Assembly (NCBI RefSeq): GCF_026627425.1 | Contig: NZ_JAPNLH010000025.1 | Span: forward strand, 1 to 39,595 | Source: Arthrobacter endolithicus | GTDB taxonomy: Bacteria; Actinomycetota; Actinomycetes; Actinomycetales; Micrococcaceae | Direction: 5' to 3' | DNA: 39,595 nucleotides | Part shown: positions 27,744 through 36,081 of the stretch, piece after piece | Numbering within the stretch: the stretch's first letter is position 1 | Layout of the letters: every line of letters starts with the position of its first letter | Program-made: the position numbers and the translations under genes | The notes under the pieces: model-generated | What the model saw: the letters and a program-made list of their open reading frames with translations, nothing else | The model's database searches: none | Told to the model about the DNA's origin: nothing

Positions 27744-28154
27744 TTAGGCGGATTCGAGTTCCTTCAGGGCTGCGAGGAGCCTGTGGTCGGCGTCCGAGGC
27801 TACTTCGGCCACGGCAGGGGCGTCGCTGAGCTGGACCATGGTCTGTGGGTCGATGGTCTGGACGACGGTGGTGCCGTTGTCAGGTCCGCGTCTGATCACG
27901 ACGTTGCACGGCAGCAGCAGTCCCATGTCGGGGTCCGCGGCCAGAGCTTTTTGCGCCAGGGCAGGATTGCAGACGCCCAGGATGAGGTAGTCGCCCAGGC
28001 CCTGCCCGGCATCGGATCCGAGTTTGGTCTCGAACGTGGCGCGGACATCGATTTCAGAAAGCACGCCGAAGCCCTGCCGGGTGAGGGCTTCGCGGGTCCG
28101 GGTTACTGCTTCTTCGTAGGGCACGGAGACGGTGATGGTGTGTGCGTAGCTCAT
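27744..28154 (-). CDS. DUF302-domain protein
   Basis: The 136-residue cytosolic protein matches DUF302: TITVSVPYEEAVTRTREALT, GFGVLSEIDVRATFETKLG, YLILGVCNPALAQKALAADP, and GLLLPCNVVIRRGPDNGTTV. It has the conserved Asn/Cys positions (GVCNP and LLPCNVV). Length is complete. The start is ATG 28154 with AAGGAGA upstream. Family members occur near copper and sulfur genes, and their role is unknown. The gene follows the broken multicopper oxidase with 56 bp between. Confidence 0.88.
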   Translation of the reverse strand: MSYAHTITVSVPYEEAVTRTREALTRQGFGVLSEIDVRATFETKLGSDAGQGLGDYLILGVCNPALAQKALAADPDMGLLLPCNVVIRRGPDNGTTVVQTIDPQTMVQLSDAPAVAEVASDADHRLLAALKELESA

Positions 28155-28210
28155 TGTTGCTCTCCTTCATCGGTTTTCTCATTCATGCAAAGGACTGTGG
28201 GGCCGCCGTG

Positions 28211-28504
28211 CTACCGGTCTTCGATCAGGCCCATCATGCCGCTGTCCTCGTGGTCCAGGATATGGCAGTGATAGACGGTTTTGCCGGTGAAGTCATCGAA
28301 GGAGATCCGGACCCGGACACTGCTGCCGGCCAGGACGTTGACCACGTCCTGCCACACGGGGCTATCCACGGGCCGGCCGGCTTGTTCGATGATCTGCATC
28401 GGTCATACGTGCAGGTGCACGGAGTGGTCCATCGGGCTCGTGTTCCACAGGATCCATTCCTCGACTGCACCGGCCGGAACCGTGGCCGGCAACGGCTGGA
28501 GCAT
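28211..28504 (-). pseudogene. C-terminal fragment of a multicopper oxidase with an in-frame TGA
   Basis: The frame reads AVEEWILWNTSPMDHSVHLHV, then TGA (28403-28405), then PMQIIEQAGRPVDSPVWQDV and TVYHCHILDHEDSGMMG. HxxHxH and HCHxxxHExxGMM are the C-terminal copper-ligand blocks of multicopper oxidases. Family members have Trp at the interrupted position (HLHVWPMQ), so a TGG to TGA change is likely. The N-terminal two thirds of the gene, including the other ligand blocks, is missing; upstream DNA is unrelated. The enzyme (likely a cuprous oxidase) is dead. Confidence 0.82.
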
Positions 28505-29352
28505 AACTGCCCAAGGCTGAACCTCGCCGCTAGCCTTGTCGCACCCGACCGGCTGGTAAAATAAATACAAAGCGTGGGGTGCTTGCGGTTTCTTGCCTCA
28601 TCAAACAACACCCCACCGCCCGAAGCTCCACAAGCCATCGTGTCTGCCCCTAGCCCCGACAGGGTGGGTAAAGGCGGACCGAGTGTCGAACGGCGTGCTT
28701 GCTTGGCAGCAGACGGTCCAACGCCAGCCCCCTCGGAAGACCGGCACCCTTGCGTCTTACGCGCTGGCCGTTCGTCTAGCGTGAAGCATTTCGCCATCGC
28801 TGAGGGGACGGCTAACCGCACCCGGCACCACTGTTCAGGTGCAATGGTGTTAACAGCTAGGTGGATTGGATGGGCCCCCGACGCGCGCTGACAGGCTCCT
28901 GCATCATCCTGTCCGGCATACGCCGTTCAAGGGGACTGCACAGAGTCCAACCGGCCGACCGGCCGGGTGATCCGACCCAGCATCAGTAAGCCTCGGAATC
29001 AAGCAGCAAGATGGCAGACGGGTTTGGGAGGTACCACTAGCCATCAATGATTTAAGTGCTCCGGCGGCATCGACTGTAACAAACTTGGCGAAGTTCTCGG
29101 ACAGACCGTCGGGCAGCCTCGACCAATGATCTAAGTGCCATCCTAGGGCGGTGATGCGCAGGAGGCGCTCTGCCTCCGACAGGATAAATGCTGGGTTATG
29201 GAATCGATTAGCATCTTCGCAGATGGCACGATCTGCAGCGCGAGCGAGCCTAACGTAGGATGCCCTGCCCTTCCGCAGCAGAACCTATTTGAAAGCAGCA
29301 GTGATAGGCGTGACGGCCGAAAACTGTCACGCTCCGCAGCTAGGCTAGATGC
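28505..29352. other. 850-bp stretch with no supported gene
   Basis: This lies between the multicopper oxidase fragment and the 299-residue unknown gene. Open frames on both strands are short or have odd composition and match nothing I recognise. It marks a change from copper genes to unrelated accessory genes. Confidence 0.45.
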
Positions 29353-30252
29353 GTGGAACAGAAGAACGGTGAATCTCAGCCCAGCAAGCAGGTCAAGCTA
29401 AACTACGAGGCTATCGCTGCCGGGATGTCCGAGAAAGACCTGGCCAAGATTGCCGGCTTCCAGAATTCGGTCCTTCCCGGGCTTGTGGAGTCTTTGGGGC
29501 GCCAGGCTACGTATGCCTCGACCCTGAGGGCGACTAGCCTCGCCGCATCGACTATCATGGACAGCCAGATGGCGACTGGTAGGGCCGCCGACATTGCTCG
29601 CATGCAACTGACAAGCCCTGCACTTGCCGCAGTCACGGAACACATCATCGGCCATAACAAAGAACTGACTGGCTTTGCTTCACGCATGCAGGAACTCACC
29701 AGTGAGATCGTCAAGCAGGCCGGCTTGGCGGAGATGATGGCAGCTGACATGCAGCCGGCGGTTGCACTGGCCGCAAAGTTCGCAGCGCAGCAGTATGAGC
29801 TGACTAAGACCTTTTCTCCTCTCTTGGCTGATGTCATGAAAACCGTCAAGTCATCTTTGGCCACAGGCCAGTTCGCGACGCCTGCGAACGGCTGGTCCAC
29901 GCTGCTTGCCGACGTTGAAGAACTGAAAGAAGAAGCAGGCGCTGATGAGGCAGAAATTGAAGAGTTTCTGCAGGGCCACCCTGAGCTCCAGGCTGAGGTA
30001 GAAGAGCTGACACAGCTCATTGATTTCACCGATCCCGTCCAGCGCGCCATCATCGTCAAGGCCATGAAGCTATTGACGTACCTCATGTTCTTCGCGGTCA
30101 TCATCGGGAGCTGGCAGCTTGTGGCTGGGTACGCTTCGATCATCAGCCTTATGGGCATGAGCGCACCAAACGTCGTCAAGGCGGTGGGCAACGGAACAGA
30201 GAAGGTTCTGAACAAGCTCTCCCAGCTTCCGGAGGAAGACCCCAAGGACTAG
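29353..30252 (+). CDS. unrecognised protein with helical N-terminus and C-terminal membrane hairpin
   Basis: The 299-residue protein is not recognised. Residues 1-190 are rich in Ala, Leu, Met and Glu and look alpha-helical. Residues 186-225 are acidic (VEELKEEAGADEAEIEEFLQ) and may form a coiled coil. Residues about 237-268 are hydrophobic (AMKLLTYLMFFAVIIGSWQL, VAGYASIISLMGM) and form one or two membrane helices. A short polar tail follows. The start is GTG 29353, with a weak ribosome site, so a different start is possible. It has lower GC than the copper genes and no operon partner on its strand. A soluble sensor part plus a membrane end also occurs in anti-phage effectors, but there is no direct evidence of that role. 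Confidence 0.7.
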   Translation: MEQKNGESQPSKQVKLNYEAIAAGMSEKDLAKIAGFQNSVLPGLVESLGRQATYASTLRATSLAASTIMDSQMATGRAADIARMQLTSPALAAVTEHIIGHNKELTGFASRMQELTSEIVKQAGLAEMMAADMQPAVALAAKFAAQQYELTKTFSPLLADVMKTVKSSLATGQFATPANGWSTLLADVEELKEEAGADEAEIEEFLQGHPELQAEVEELTQLIDFTDPVQRAIIVKAMKLLTYLMFFAVIIGSWQLVAGYASIISLMGMSAPNVVKAVGNGTEKVLNKLSQLPEEDPKD

Positions 30253-30465
30253 CAGCGCGGGAAGAATGTCTGAGGCGTCAGGCCAATCAGGCACCGGGCG
30301 AGCACGCACAGCTAGAGTTCACTGACTTGTGCGGCCAAGGCTCGACTGTGCGAGTCGACTCGATGCGCTGCTATGAGGAGCTTGCTGTGTCTTGATCCAG
30401 ATGCTGGACTGCCTTTGCCCAACGGGGCCACCTATCTCGCGCGGTCCAGCATCATTCATCTAGAT

Positions 30466-30750
30466 TTACCGCTCCTGCCAACCTGGCTTCTTCAGATCAT
30501 CCCAATGCACCACAACAATGGCGGTATCAAGCTCAGCCTCAGAGTTACCAGCTGCTGTCCTTTCCACAGGGAAATCAAGTGTACGAGCTGAGACTGAGAA
30601 ACGCGAACGTTCTCCGACTCCCCTATCGCGTACGGTGACTTCTACTTCTCCGACGTCGTCCAGGTAGCCGCTGTAAGCCGACAGCTTTGCAACTTCCGAC
30701 AACCCACTGGACTTGGTGATCAAGTCGATCACTGACTTCTCTTCTTCCAT
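30466..30750 (-). CDS. unrecognised 94-residue protein
   Basis: The frame starts at ATG 30750 with TAGGAAAA upstream and encodes MEEEKSVIDLITKSSGLSEV. An alternating hydrophobic pattern suggests beta strands (GEVEVTVRDRGV, RFSVSARTLDFPVE, TAIVVVHWDD), and the end is KKPGWQER. Composition and ribosome site look like a real gene. It converges with the 299-residue gene and is preceded by an AT-rich region with direct repeats. No family is recognised. Confidence 0.55.
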   Translation of the reverse strand: MEEEKSVIDLITKSSGLSEVAKLSAYSGYLDDVGEVEVTVRDRGVGERSRFSVSARTLDFPVERTAAGNSEAELDTAIVVVHWDDLKKPGWQER

Positions 30751-30770
30751 GATTTTCCTATCAACCGATG

Positions 30771-30848
30771 TTTAGCGAAGCGATTACTTCCCTATAAACG
30801 TTACGGGATGATTAGCCGAATGCAAATATCGCTCGCTTTTAGCGAAGC
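30771..30848. repeat. pair of 11-bp direct repeats in an AT-rich region
   Basis: TTTAGCGAAGC occurs at 30771-30781 and 30838-30848, 67 bp apart, just upstream of the 94-residue gene. The surrounding sequence is much richer in A and T than the window in general. They could be binding sites for a regulator of that gene, or chance. The IS66 element is inserted 35 bp to the right of the second copy. Confidence 0.4.
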
Positions 30849-30883
30849 ATTCTCTTTGCCAATAGTTTTTCATAATTTTTTTG

Positions 30884-32402
30884 GTAACTACTCAGCTGCT
30901 TTAGCTGGTGGTGGCGGGCATCCAGGGATTGCCTTCATGTAGGGCGCGCATGGCGGCGTGGGCGGATTGGCCCTGTTTACGGGCGGTGGAGAGGTACGAG
31001 CGCAGCCGAACGAATGTTTGGGCACCGGCCATGGTGCGCAGGCAGCCGGAGATCTTCATCTTGATTTTCAGTGGCCGTACGTCTTGCTCGGAGCCGTTGT
31101 TCGTAAACGGGACTCGCAGGTCTTCGGCGAAGCGGAGCACCTCGTGCCGATGGGTGTCCAACCGGTCCAACAGGTTGACGTGTTTGGGCCTTCGCCGTTT
31201 GCCGCGCTGGCCTGGGCGGTGTCCGGGGTTGGCCACCCACCCTGCTTCGATGAGTTCGTTGTACCGGCACCGGTACTTCACCAGCAGGGAATCGGCGAAT
31301 CCGTCCGCACCAACATCACGAGCCCGGTTGGACACCCTGCAGATCTCCAACAGCAACTGATCCAGCTTCGTGGCCCATACCTCCTGGCCGGGGACCTCGG
31401 CGGCGGCGACCAGTTCCCGACCAAGATGCGCCCCACACACGGCGTGGCGAACATCGAAGTTCCAGTACGGTGCCCAAAAATCGGTGACCAGCACGGTATC
31501 GGGGGCCAGCGCCGGTAGCACGCCGGCTTCTTTCATCGCCTGGGCCCCGCGCCGGGCGGAGACGGTGTATCGGGTCAGGGAATCGGTGCGGGCAGCGTGC
31601 ACCCAGGCCAGGGCCCCTTCGACCCGGATTCCGGTCTCGTCCGCGCCGAGCACCGGCGCACACGACAGGGCCGTCTTGAGGGTTTCGTCGAAGCCATCGA
31701 GCCCGTCCGCGGCGTCGGCATACCATTGGGCCAAGGATCCCTGGCTGATCCGGGCACCGAATAACTCCGTTAGCAGTTCGGCGGTGCGGGCCAGAGGCAG
31801 ATACTGCCCGGCCAGCAGATACGTTGCCAGCCCCCGAACCCCCGGCCCGTACCGGGCAGGTGCACACACCCCGGCAGGGACGTCAGCCATGGACACTTGC
31901 CCACAGGAACAACGGGTGTGCTGGAGGCGGTGCTCCACGACCCGCAGGGCGATCGGCGGCACATCGAAAACCTGCCGGGCCTCGGTGGAAACCACCGGCG
32001 CGTCCGCAAGGGAACGGCCACAACCGGCACAAGCCTGCGGCCGATGCACGACGATCTCATCCGGTGCCTTCACCTGACGCAGTGTCCTGCCCTCGTGACC
32101 GTCCTGGCCGCCGGACTTACGGTCCGTGCGTCCACGGCGGGACTTCGGCGCCGGTTTCCCATAGCCCTCGGTTGAGGGCGGCTTGTGTGAGTTGCGCGGA
32201 CTCTGAGCCAGCCGGGCACGCAACTGAGCGTTCTCCGTCCGCAACGTCTCAATCACCCGCGCCTGCTCAACCACCAACTCGTGCAACTTCACGACCTGGG
32301 CGGCAAGCTCCTCATATGACGGCAACCTCGACACCACACCAGCATCACCAACCACAACCCAAAATCAACGAAGGCGCGCCGTCAAAGCAGCTGAGTAGTT
32401 AC
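30884..32402 (-). mobile_element. complete IS66-family insertion sequence with 8-bp target duplication
   Basis: The element is 1519 bp. Its ends are exact 19-bp inverted repeats beginning with GTAA: GTAACTACTCAGCTGCTTT at 30884-30902 and its complement at 32384-32402. TTTTTTTG flanks both sides (30876-30883 and 32403-32410), an exact 8-bp target duplication as is typical of IS66. It carries only the transposase gene, without the small tnpA and tnpB genes of classical IS66. Intact ends and duplication indicate recent insertion. It landed in a non-coding AT-rich region and does not break a visible gene. Confidence 0.95.
30901..32355 (-). CDS. IS66-family transposase (TnpC type)
   Basis: The 484-residue protein has the IS66 order. 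A leucine-zipper-like coiled coil comes first (LHELVVEQARVIETLRTENA). Then SPRNSHKPPSTEG and a zinc-finger region (CAGCGRSLADAP, HTRCSCGQ) follow. The catalytic core includes LGADETGIRVEG and LVTDFWAPYW with the two Asp residues. The C-terminal PFTNNGSEQDVRPLKIKMKI carries the Glu, and a family-typical tail follows. It appears intact. The stop codon lies inside the right-hand terminal repeat, so the gene fills the element. The start at 32355 is GTG or a nearby codon; the coiled coil is complete with it. Confidence 0.93.
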   Translation of the reverse strand: MVGDAGVVSRLPSYEELAAQVVKLHELVVEQARVIETLRTENAQLRARLAQSPRNSHKPPSTEGYGKPAPKSRRGRTDRKSGGQDGHEGRTLRQVKAPDEIVVHRPQACAGCGRSLADAPVVSTEARQVFDVPPIALRVVEHRLQHTRCSCGQVSMADVPAGVCAPARYGPGVRGLATYLLAGQYLPLARTAELLTELFGARISQGSLAQWYADAADGLDGFDETLKTALSCAPVLGADETGIRVEGALAWVHAARTDSLTRYTVSARRGAQAMKEAGVLPALAPDTVLVTDFWAPYWNFDVRHAVCGAHLGRELVAAAEVPGQEVWATKLDQLLLEICRVSNRARDVGADGFADSLLVKYRCRYNELIEAGWVANPGHRPGQRGKRRRPKHVNLLDRLDTHRHEVLRFAEDLRVPFTNNGSEQDVRPLKIKMKISGCLRTMAGAQTFVRLRSYLSTARKQGQSAHAAMRALHEGNPWMPATTS

Positions 32403-32410
32403 TTTTTTTG

Positions 32411-33176
32411 AAAGCGTATGAAAGATATAGAGTCCACTTCTAAACCTGACTTCTCAGGACCACCCGTTCGTCAATCGATGTGCATGCGCACCACTGCGGC
32501 GAGGCTGCTCGCATCGACTACACACGTTCGTCGTTCCAGCGATGCAGCACCGTCCTCGACGGCGCCGCCCATTGATGCGCGTGGGTCCGTCAGCCCGTGC
32601 AGAATGGGGATGATGAGGGAGTTGAGCAGTCGACGGTAGCTCGTGCGTGGCGCGATGGAGCGTCGCCGCGTCTCGACAGGGCGCGGACCGGCACGATCCG
32701 CCGCAAACTCCAGGTTTGGAGTCACGGCAATCTGGTTTTTGACGATTGGTAAGCCTCGCATTTCTGGCGGCGTCTCTGCCCGATGCGCGTCGGCATCAGT
32801 CGGGCTTTCGATTCTTGCCTCGAATCCAACCGACTGCTACAGCGCCACGTGGGGAGTTGTTGAGAATAGCAGGCTGTGAGACATATTGATGCGACACCTT
32901 GGCCTCGGAATCCGGACCCACGGGCGATGGCAATGCTCGCCGTCTTGTCCCGTCAAGGGCCAACCCTTGCTGAGACCTCCTCGGGACCAGCTAGCGCCTT
33001 CGAGCTTGCGAGAATTCATGCGGAACGAGGAACAGATTTGACTCTCCTGACCCACACTTATGTCGGGAGGGGAGAGCCAGATTTTGACGGTGCAGGTGAT
33101 GGAATCGGTTTCATTCAAGGGCAACAGCGGCCAGGTACTGATTGACGAGGTGTGGGGCGCGTGGTGAAATCTGGAA
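32411..33176. other. 765-bp stretch without a well-supported gene
   Basis: Candidate frames at 32471-32761 (minus, 96 codons) and 32876-33145 (plus, from GTG, 89 codons) are open but match no family and lack good ribosome sites. The second lies directly before the NTPase gene and could be a small partner, with low confidence. The region should contain the promoter of the NTPase gene. Confidence 0.4.
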
Positions 33177-34055
33177 ATGATAGGAAATTCACGTGGAATC
33201 CTGGTGGGGGCTGATCGGCTTCGGGCATATTCATTACTGCAGAACTTGTGGGACGAGGCCCATGTCTCCGCTCCATGCCGGCTGGTGGTGGTGCGCGGAG
33301 CTTCCGGGTCGGGACGGACAATGATGTTGCAGGGGTTGTACCGGCACTGCGCAATGATGCAGGCACGGCCGCGGTACTGGCCTGCTGATCTGGCCCCTGT
33401 AACCGACGGAGCCGATCCCCGATTGGTTCGGGAGGCTCTCTTTCCGGATCCGGTGGCCCCTGTTCCCGGTTCACGGTTGGGACTCTTCTGGTGGGCTTTG
33501 CGAGCCCGGGCCGGCGGATGTGCTGCCCAGGACGGGCAAGGACAGCTAATGCAGCACCTTGACAGCCTAGCTGCCGCAGTGAGCGAGGCCGATGAACTGA
33601 CCCGAACCCGACTGCGCGCTTTGGTCGACGCGGTGTGCCTCTTCGCATTAATCCTGCCCGTCGCGGCTGGGGTGGGAGCGTTCGTGAACGTGGTGGGGGC
33701 TATGAAGGACGCTCCGTCCGTGGACAGCGGCCTCACTCAAGCTACCCGGACAAGGCGGGGTCTGATCGATCAGGCTCTGCGCGCCGGCGCGGGCCGGCAA
33801 CTGGAGGTGGGCACCCGGGCTGTAGCCACGGAAGCGGCGGAGAACAGCGCCAGGGAGCTGGCATTGGTGGCCGGGATTGTCCCGTTTTCGATAGTGGTCG
33901 ATGACGCTGAGATGCTCGATGAGATCACTGTCGCTATGCTCAAGGTAGTCCTGCGGCACTCTACAGCGCGCGGTCTGATCGTGCTGGCCGTCAACACTGA
34001 TATCCCCATGAGTGAGGATCTCAGCGGCCGATTGCCTCAGAGCGTTGCCGGATAG
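33177..34055 (+). CDS. STAND-like P-loop NTPase domain, cut short by an in-frame TAG
   Basis: The 292-residue product begins with GADRLRAYSLLQNLWDEA, a lead-in usual before a STAND/AAA ATPase. Its P-loop is GASGSGRT (41-48), with Arg where Lys is normal. A hydrophobic stretch at about 150-176 and Walker B (FSIVVDDAEML, 238-247) follow. It then stops at TAG 34053-34055. The same frame continues without a break (LDEEERAGRLTEVTLNPMNP) into the 34107 gene, so the two were one protein of about 938 residues. The stop probably arose from TGG or CAG. The fragment alone lacks the sensor/regulatory part of a STAND protein. The start is ATG 33177; its ribosome site is weak. Confidence 0.7.
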   Translation: MIGNSRGILVGADRLRAYSLLQNLWDEAHVSAPCRLVVVRGASGSGRTMMLQGLYRHCAMMQARPRYWPADLAPVTDGADPRLVREALFPDPVAPVPGSRLGLFWWALRARAGGCAAQDGQGQLMQHLDSLAAAVSEADELTRTRLRALVDAVCLFALILPVAAGVGAFVNVVGAMKDAPSVDSGLTQATRTRRGLIDQALRAGAGRQLEVGTRAVATEAAENSARELALVAGIVPFSIVVDDAEMLDEITVAMLKVVLRHSTARGLIVLAVNTDIPMSEDLSGRLPQSVAG

Positions 34056-34106
34056 CTCGATGAGGAAGAGCGTGCTGGCAGGCTGACTGAGGTCACTCTG
34101 AACCCA

Positions 34107-35993
34107 ATGAACCCGGCTGAACTGGCCGAAGTCGCAGTACAGTACCTGGATCTACAGGACGCTTCTCAGGCTGATACGTCAGCGTTGTCAACGGTGATCA
34201 CCGCCAGCCGAGGACACCCGGGGCGGCTAGTCCGTTTCTTGGATGTACCTTCCATCCGTGCTGCGGTCACCGGCACCGGTGAGTTGCCGGCCAACCTGGA
34301 GTCTCTGACAGGCCAGGGTCAGGCATTCCAGCTCTTCCAAGCCCTCCCACAGGACATGCGTCGAGTGCTAGCTGTCGCCAGTCTGCCCGGGCTCGTCGTA
34401 CCCGCCCGGTGGCTCACCGGCACTCCGCCCGGCATCCTAGGTGTACCGCCGCTGACCGAAGTTGAGGTCGAAGCGGCCCTCACCACTGGATGGGTCGCAC
34501 TGGATTCAACCGGTATGCTGCGGTTCACCTCGGAGACCGCCCACCACACAGCATCCCGAGCCGTGCCAGCTGAACTGACATCGGACCGGCAGCGTCAGAT
34601 ACTGGCCGCGATAGCCGCCTACGTCGACGCCGCCCACAACAACGATTCGTGGACTGCGCTGTTGTCCGACGTGTGTGAAAGCCTCCTGAACGCCCTCACC
34701 GCAGAGGATGTCCGGCGCCTGGGCTTTGACCCGAATCCTGCCTGGCAGGCCGAATTGATCCGGATCCGGCGCGTCACGGGCCGGATCGCCGCCGAGGAGG
34801 CCACCCTAGTTCAGCTTGAGGAGCGACTTCGTACCGGGACCCCGTCGGCAGTACTGGTCGTGGCCACCGCCGAGGCACTCCTGGACGCCGGCCATACCCA
34901 GCGTGCCCTGGACGTCCTCCAAGCCGAGCTGGACCGTCTGAGCGCCAAATACGGAATCGGCGCGGCGGCGACACTACCCGCACTGGCCAACCTCGCAGCC
35001 GCTTGGGCTGTGGTCGCCCGAAAACACCAGGGCTATCCCGGCGCCCAGGAGCTTTTCGAGCATGCGATCGGGCTGTACCGCAGGCTCCTGCAGGGACGGG
35101 TGAGCCACCTGCCCAAAGGCGATGTCCGAATCCTCAATACCCGCCGTACAGTCGCGCAATTGCTAGCTGACGCCTACAGATTTGCTGAGGCCATCGACGA
35201 AGCCCGTAGGTGTGTCCAGGAGATGAAAAGCCATCCGGAATACGGCCCGGACCATCCGGATACGCTTACCACCCGCCGCCACGTCGCATACTGGACGGGG
35301 GAGGCTGGGGATGCGGAGCGGGCGCGGGAGCTGTTCGTGACCCTGCTGCCAGACCGGGTGAGGGTTTTGGGCCCGGACCACCCCCATACTCTTGCCATCC
35401 GCCACAACGTCGCATTCTGGACTGGGAAGGCTGGTGAAGCGGAGCGGGCAAGGGAGCTGTTCGTGGCCTTGTTACCCGACCGGGTGAGGGTTTTGGGCCC
35501 GGACCACCCGGATACTCTTATCACCCGTGGCAACAAAGCTTACTGGACTGGGGAGGCTGGGTATGCGGAACAGGCGCGGGAACTGTTCGCGGCCCTATTG
35601 CCCGACCAGGAGAGTGCATTGGGCCCGGACCACCCGACTACTCTAGTCACTCGAAACAACGAAGCTTACTGGACTGGGGAGGCTGGGGATGCCGAGCGGG
35701 CGCTGGAGCTGTTCGTGGCCCTATTGCCCGACCAGGAGAGGGCATGGGGTCCGGATCACCCGGACACACTTGCCACCCGTGGCAACGTCGCTTCCTACGT
35801 TGGCAAGGCTGGGGATGCGGGTCGGGCGCAGGAGCTGTTAGCGGTCCTGCTGCTCGACCACGTGAGGGTCTTGGGTCCGGATCACCCGAACACTCTAACC
35901 ATCCGCAGCCAATTCGCTTACTGGACCGATGAAGCCGGGGCACGCCTCTGGCTTCTTCCTAATGAAGACCGGTGGCAAGGCCACAATCACTAG
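34107..35993 (+). CDS. C-terminal part of the STAND-like protein, with TPR repeats
   Basis: The 628-residue frame is in phase with the NTPase frame before the TAG. Its first part (about 1-230) is the likely winged-helix/helical arm after the ATPase (AELAEVAVQYLDLQ, LPQDMRRVLAVASLPG). The middle has divergent helical repeats (EALLDAGHTQRALDVLQAEL, AQELFEHAIGLYRRLLQGRV). The end holds near-identical 42-residue TPR units. TPR proteins bind peptides or other proteins and in STAND systems sense the trigger. Whether a separate protein is made from ATG 34107 is unknown; no clear ribosome site is seen. The tail QGHNH follows a last partial repeat. Confidence 0.65.
   Translation: MNPAELAEVAVQYLDLQDASQADTSALSTVITASRGHPGRLVRFLDVPSIRAAVTGTGELPANLESLTGQGQAFQLFQALPQDMRRVLAVASLPGLVVPARWLTGTPPGILGVPPLTEVEVEAALTTGWVALDSTGMLRFTSETAHHTASRAVPAELTSDRQRQILAAIAAYVDAAHNNDSWTALLSDVCESLLNALTAEDVRRLGFDPNPAWQAELIRIRRVTGRIAAEEATLVQLEERLRTGTPSAVLVVATAEALLDAGHTQRALDVLQAELDRLSAKYGIGAAATLPALANLAAAWAVVARKHQGYPGAQELFEHAIGLYRRLLQGRVSHLPKGDVRILNTRRTVAQLLADAYRFAEAIDEARRCVQEMKSHPEYGPDHPDTLTTRRHVAYWTGEAGDAERARELFVTLLPDRVRVLGPDHPHTLAIRHNVAFWTGKAGEAERARELFVALLPDRVRVLGPDHPDTLITRGNKAYWTGEAGYAEQARELFAALLPDQESALGPDHPTTLVTRNNEAYWTGEAGDAERALELFVALLPDQERAWGPDHPDTLATRGNVASYVGKAGDAGRAQELLAVLLLDHVRVLGPDHPNTLTIRSQFAYWTDEAGARLWLLPNEDRWQGHNH
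35244..35992 (+). repeat. tandem 126-bp repeats encoding 42-residue TPR units
   Basis: Five units begin exactly 126 bp apart at 35244, 35370, 35496, 35622 and 35748, with a sixth partial one from 35874. Each starts GPDHPxTL and continues with xYWTGxAGxAERARELF and LLPDxxxxL. The units are close at DNA level, so they probably arose by recent duplication and may change in number. They are coding repeats of a TPR array, not a CRISPR: no short conserved repeat with unique spacers. Confidence 0.9.
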
Positions 35994-36007
35994 ACGCCTG
36001 GCCTAAA

Positions 36008-36025
36008 GACTGGTCGGGACCAGTC
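36008..36025 (+). terminator. possible terminator hairpin after the TPR gene
   Basis: GACTGGTC (36008-36015) and GACCAGTC (36018-36025) are exact inverted arms separated by GG, 15 bases after the stop codon. A pyrimidine-rich stretch (ATGCTCTTCTGCTTCTG) follows, without a continuous T-run. The position fits a terminator; the effective loop is four bases if the innermost pair opens. Confidence 0.45.
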
Positions 36026-36081
36026 ATGCTCTTCTGCTTCTGTGGGCGCGGTGGCGGTGAGTGAGTCGTCGCTACTGAGGA

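Noticed and set aside
32837-33736. 299-codon minus-strand frame
   Set aside because: Ser/Arg/Pro-rich shadow of the NTPase gene and its upstream region; no ribosome site or motif.
35244-35992. Regular repeats as a possible CRISPR array
   Set aside because: The repeat unit is 126 bp with no unique spacers and is an open coding frame with TPR motifs.
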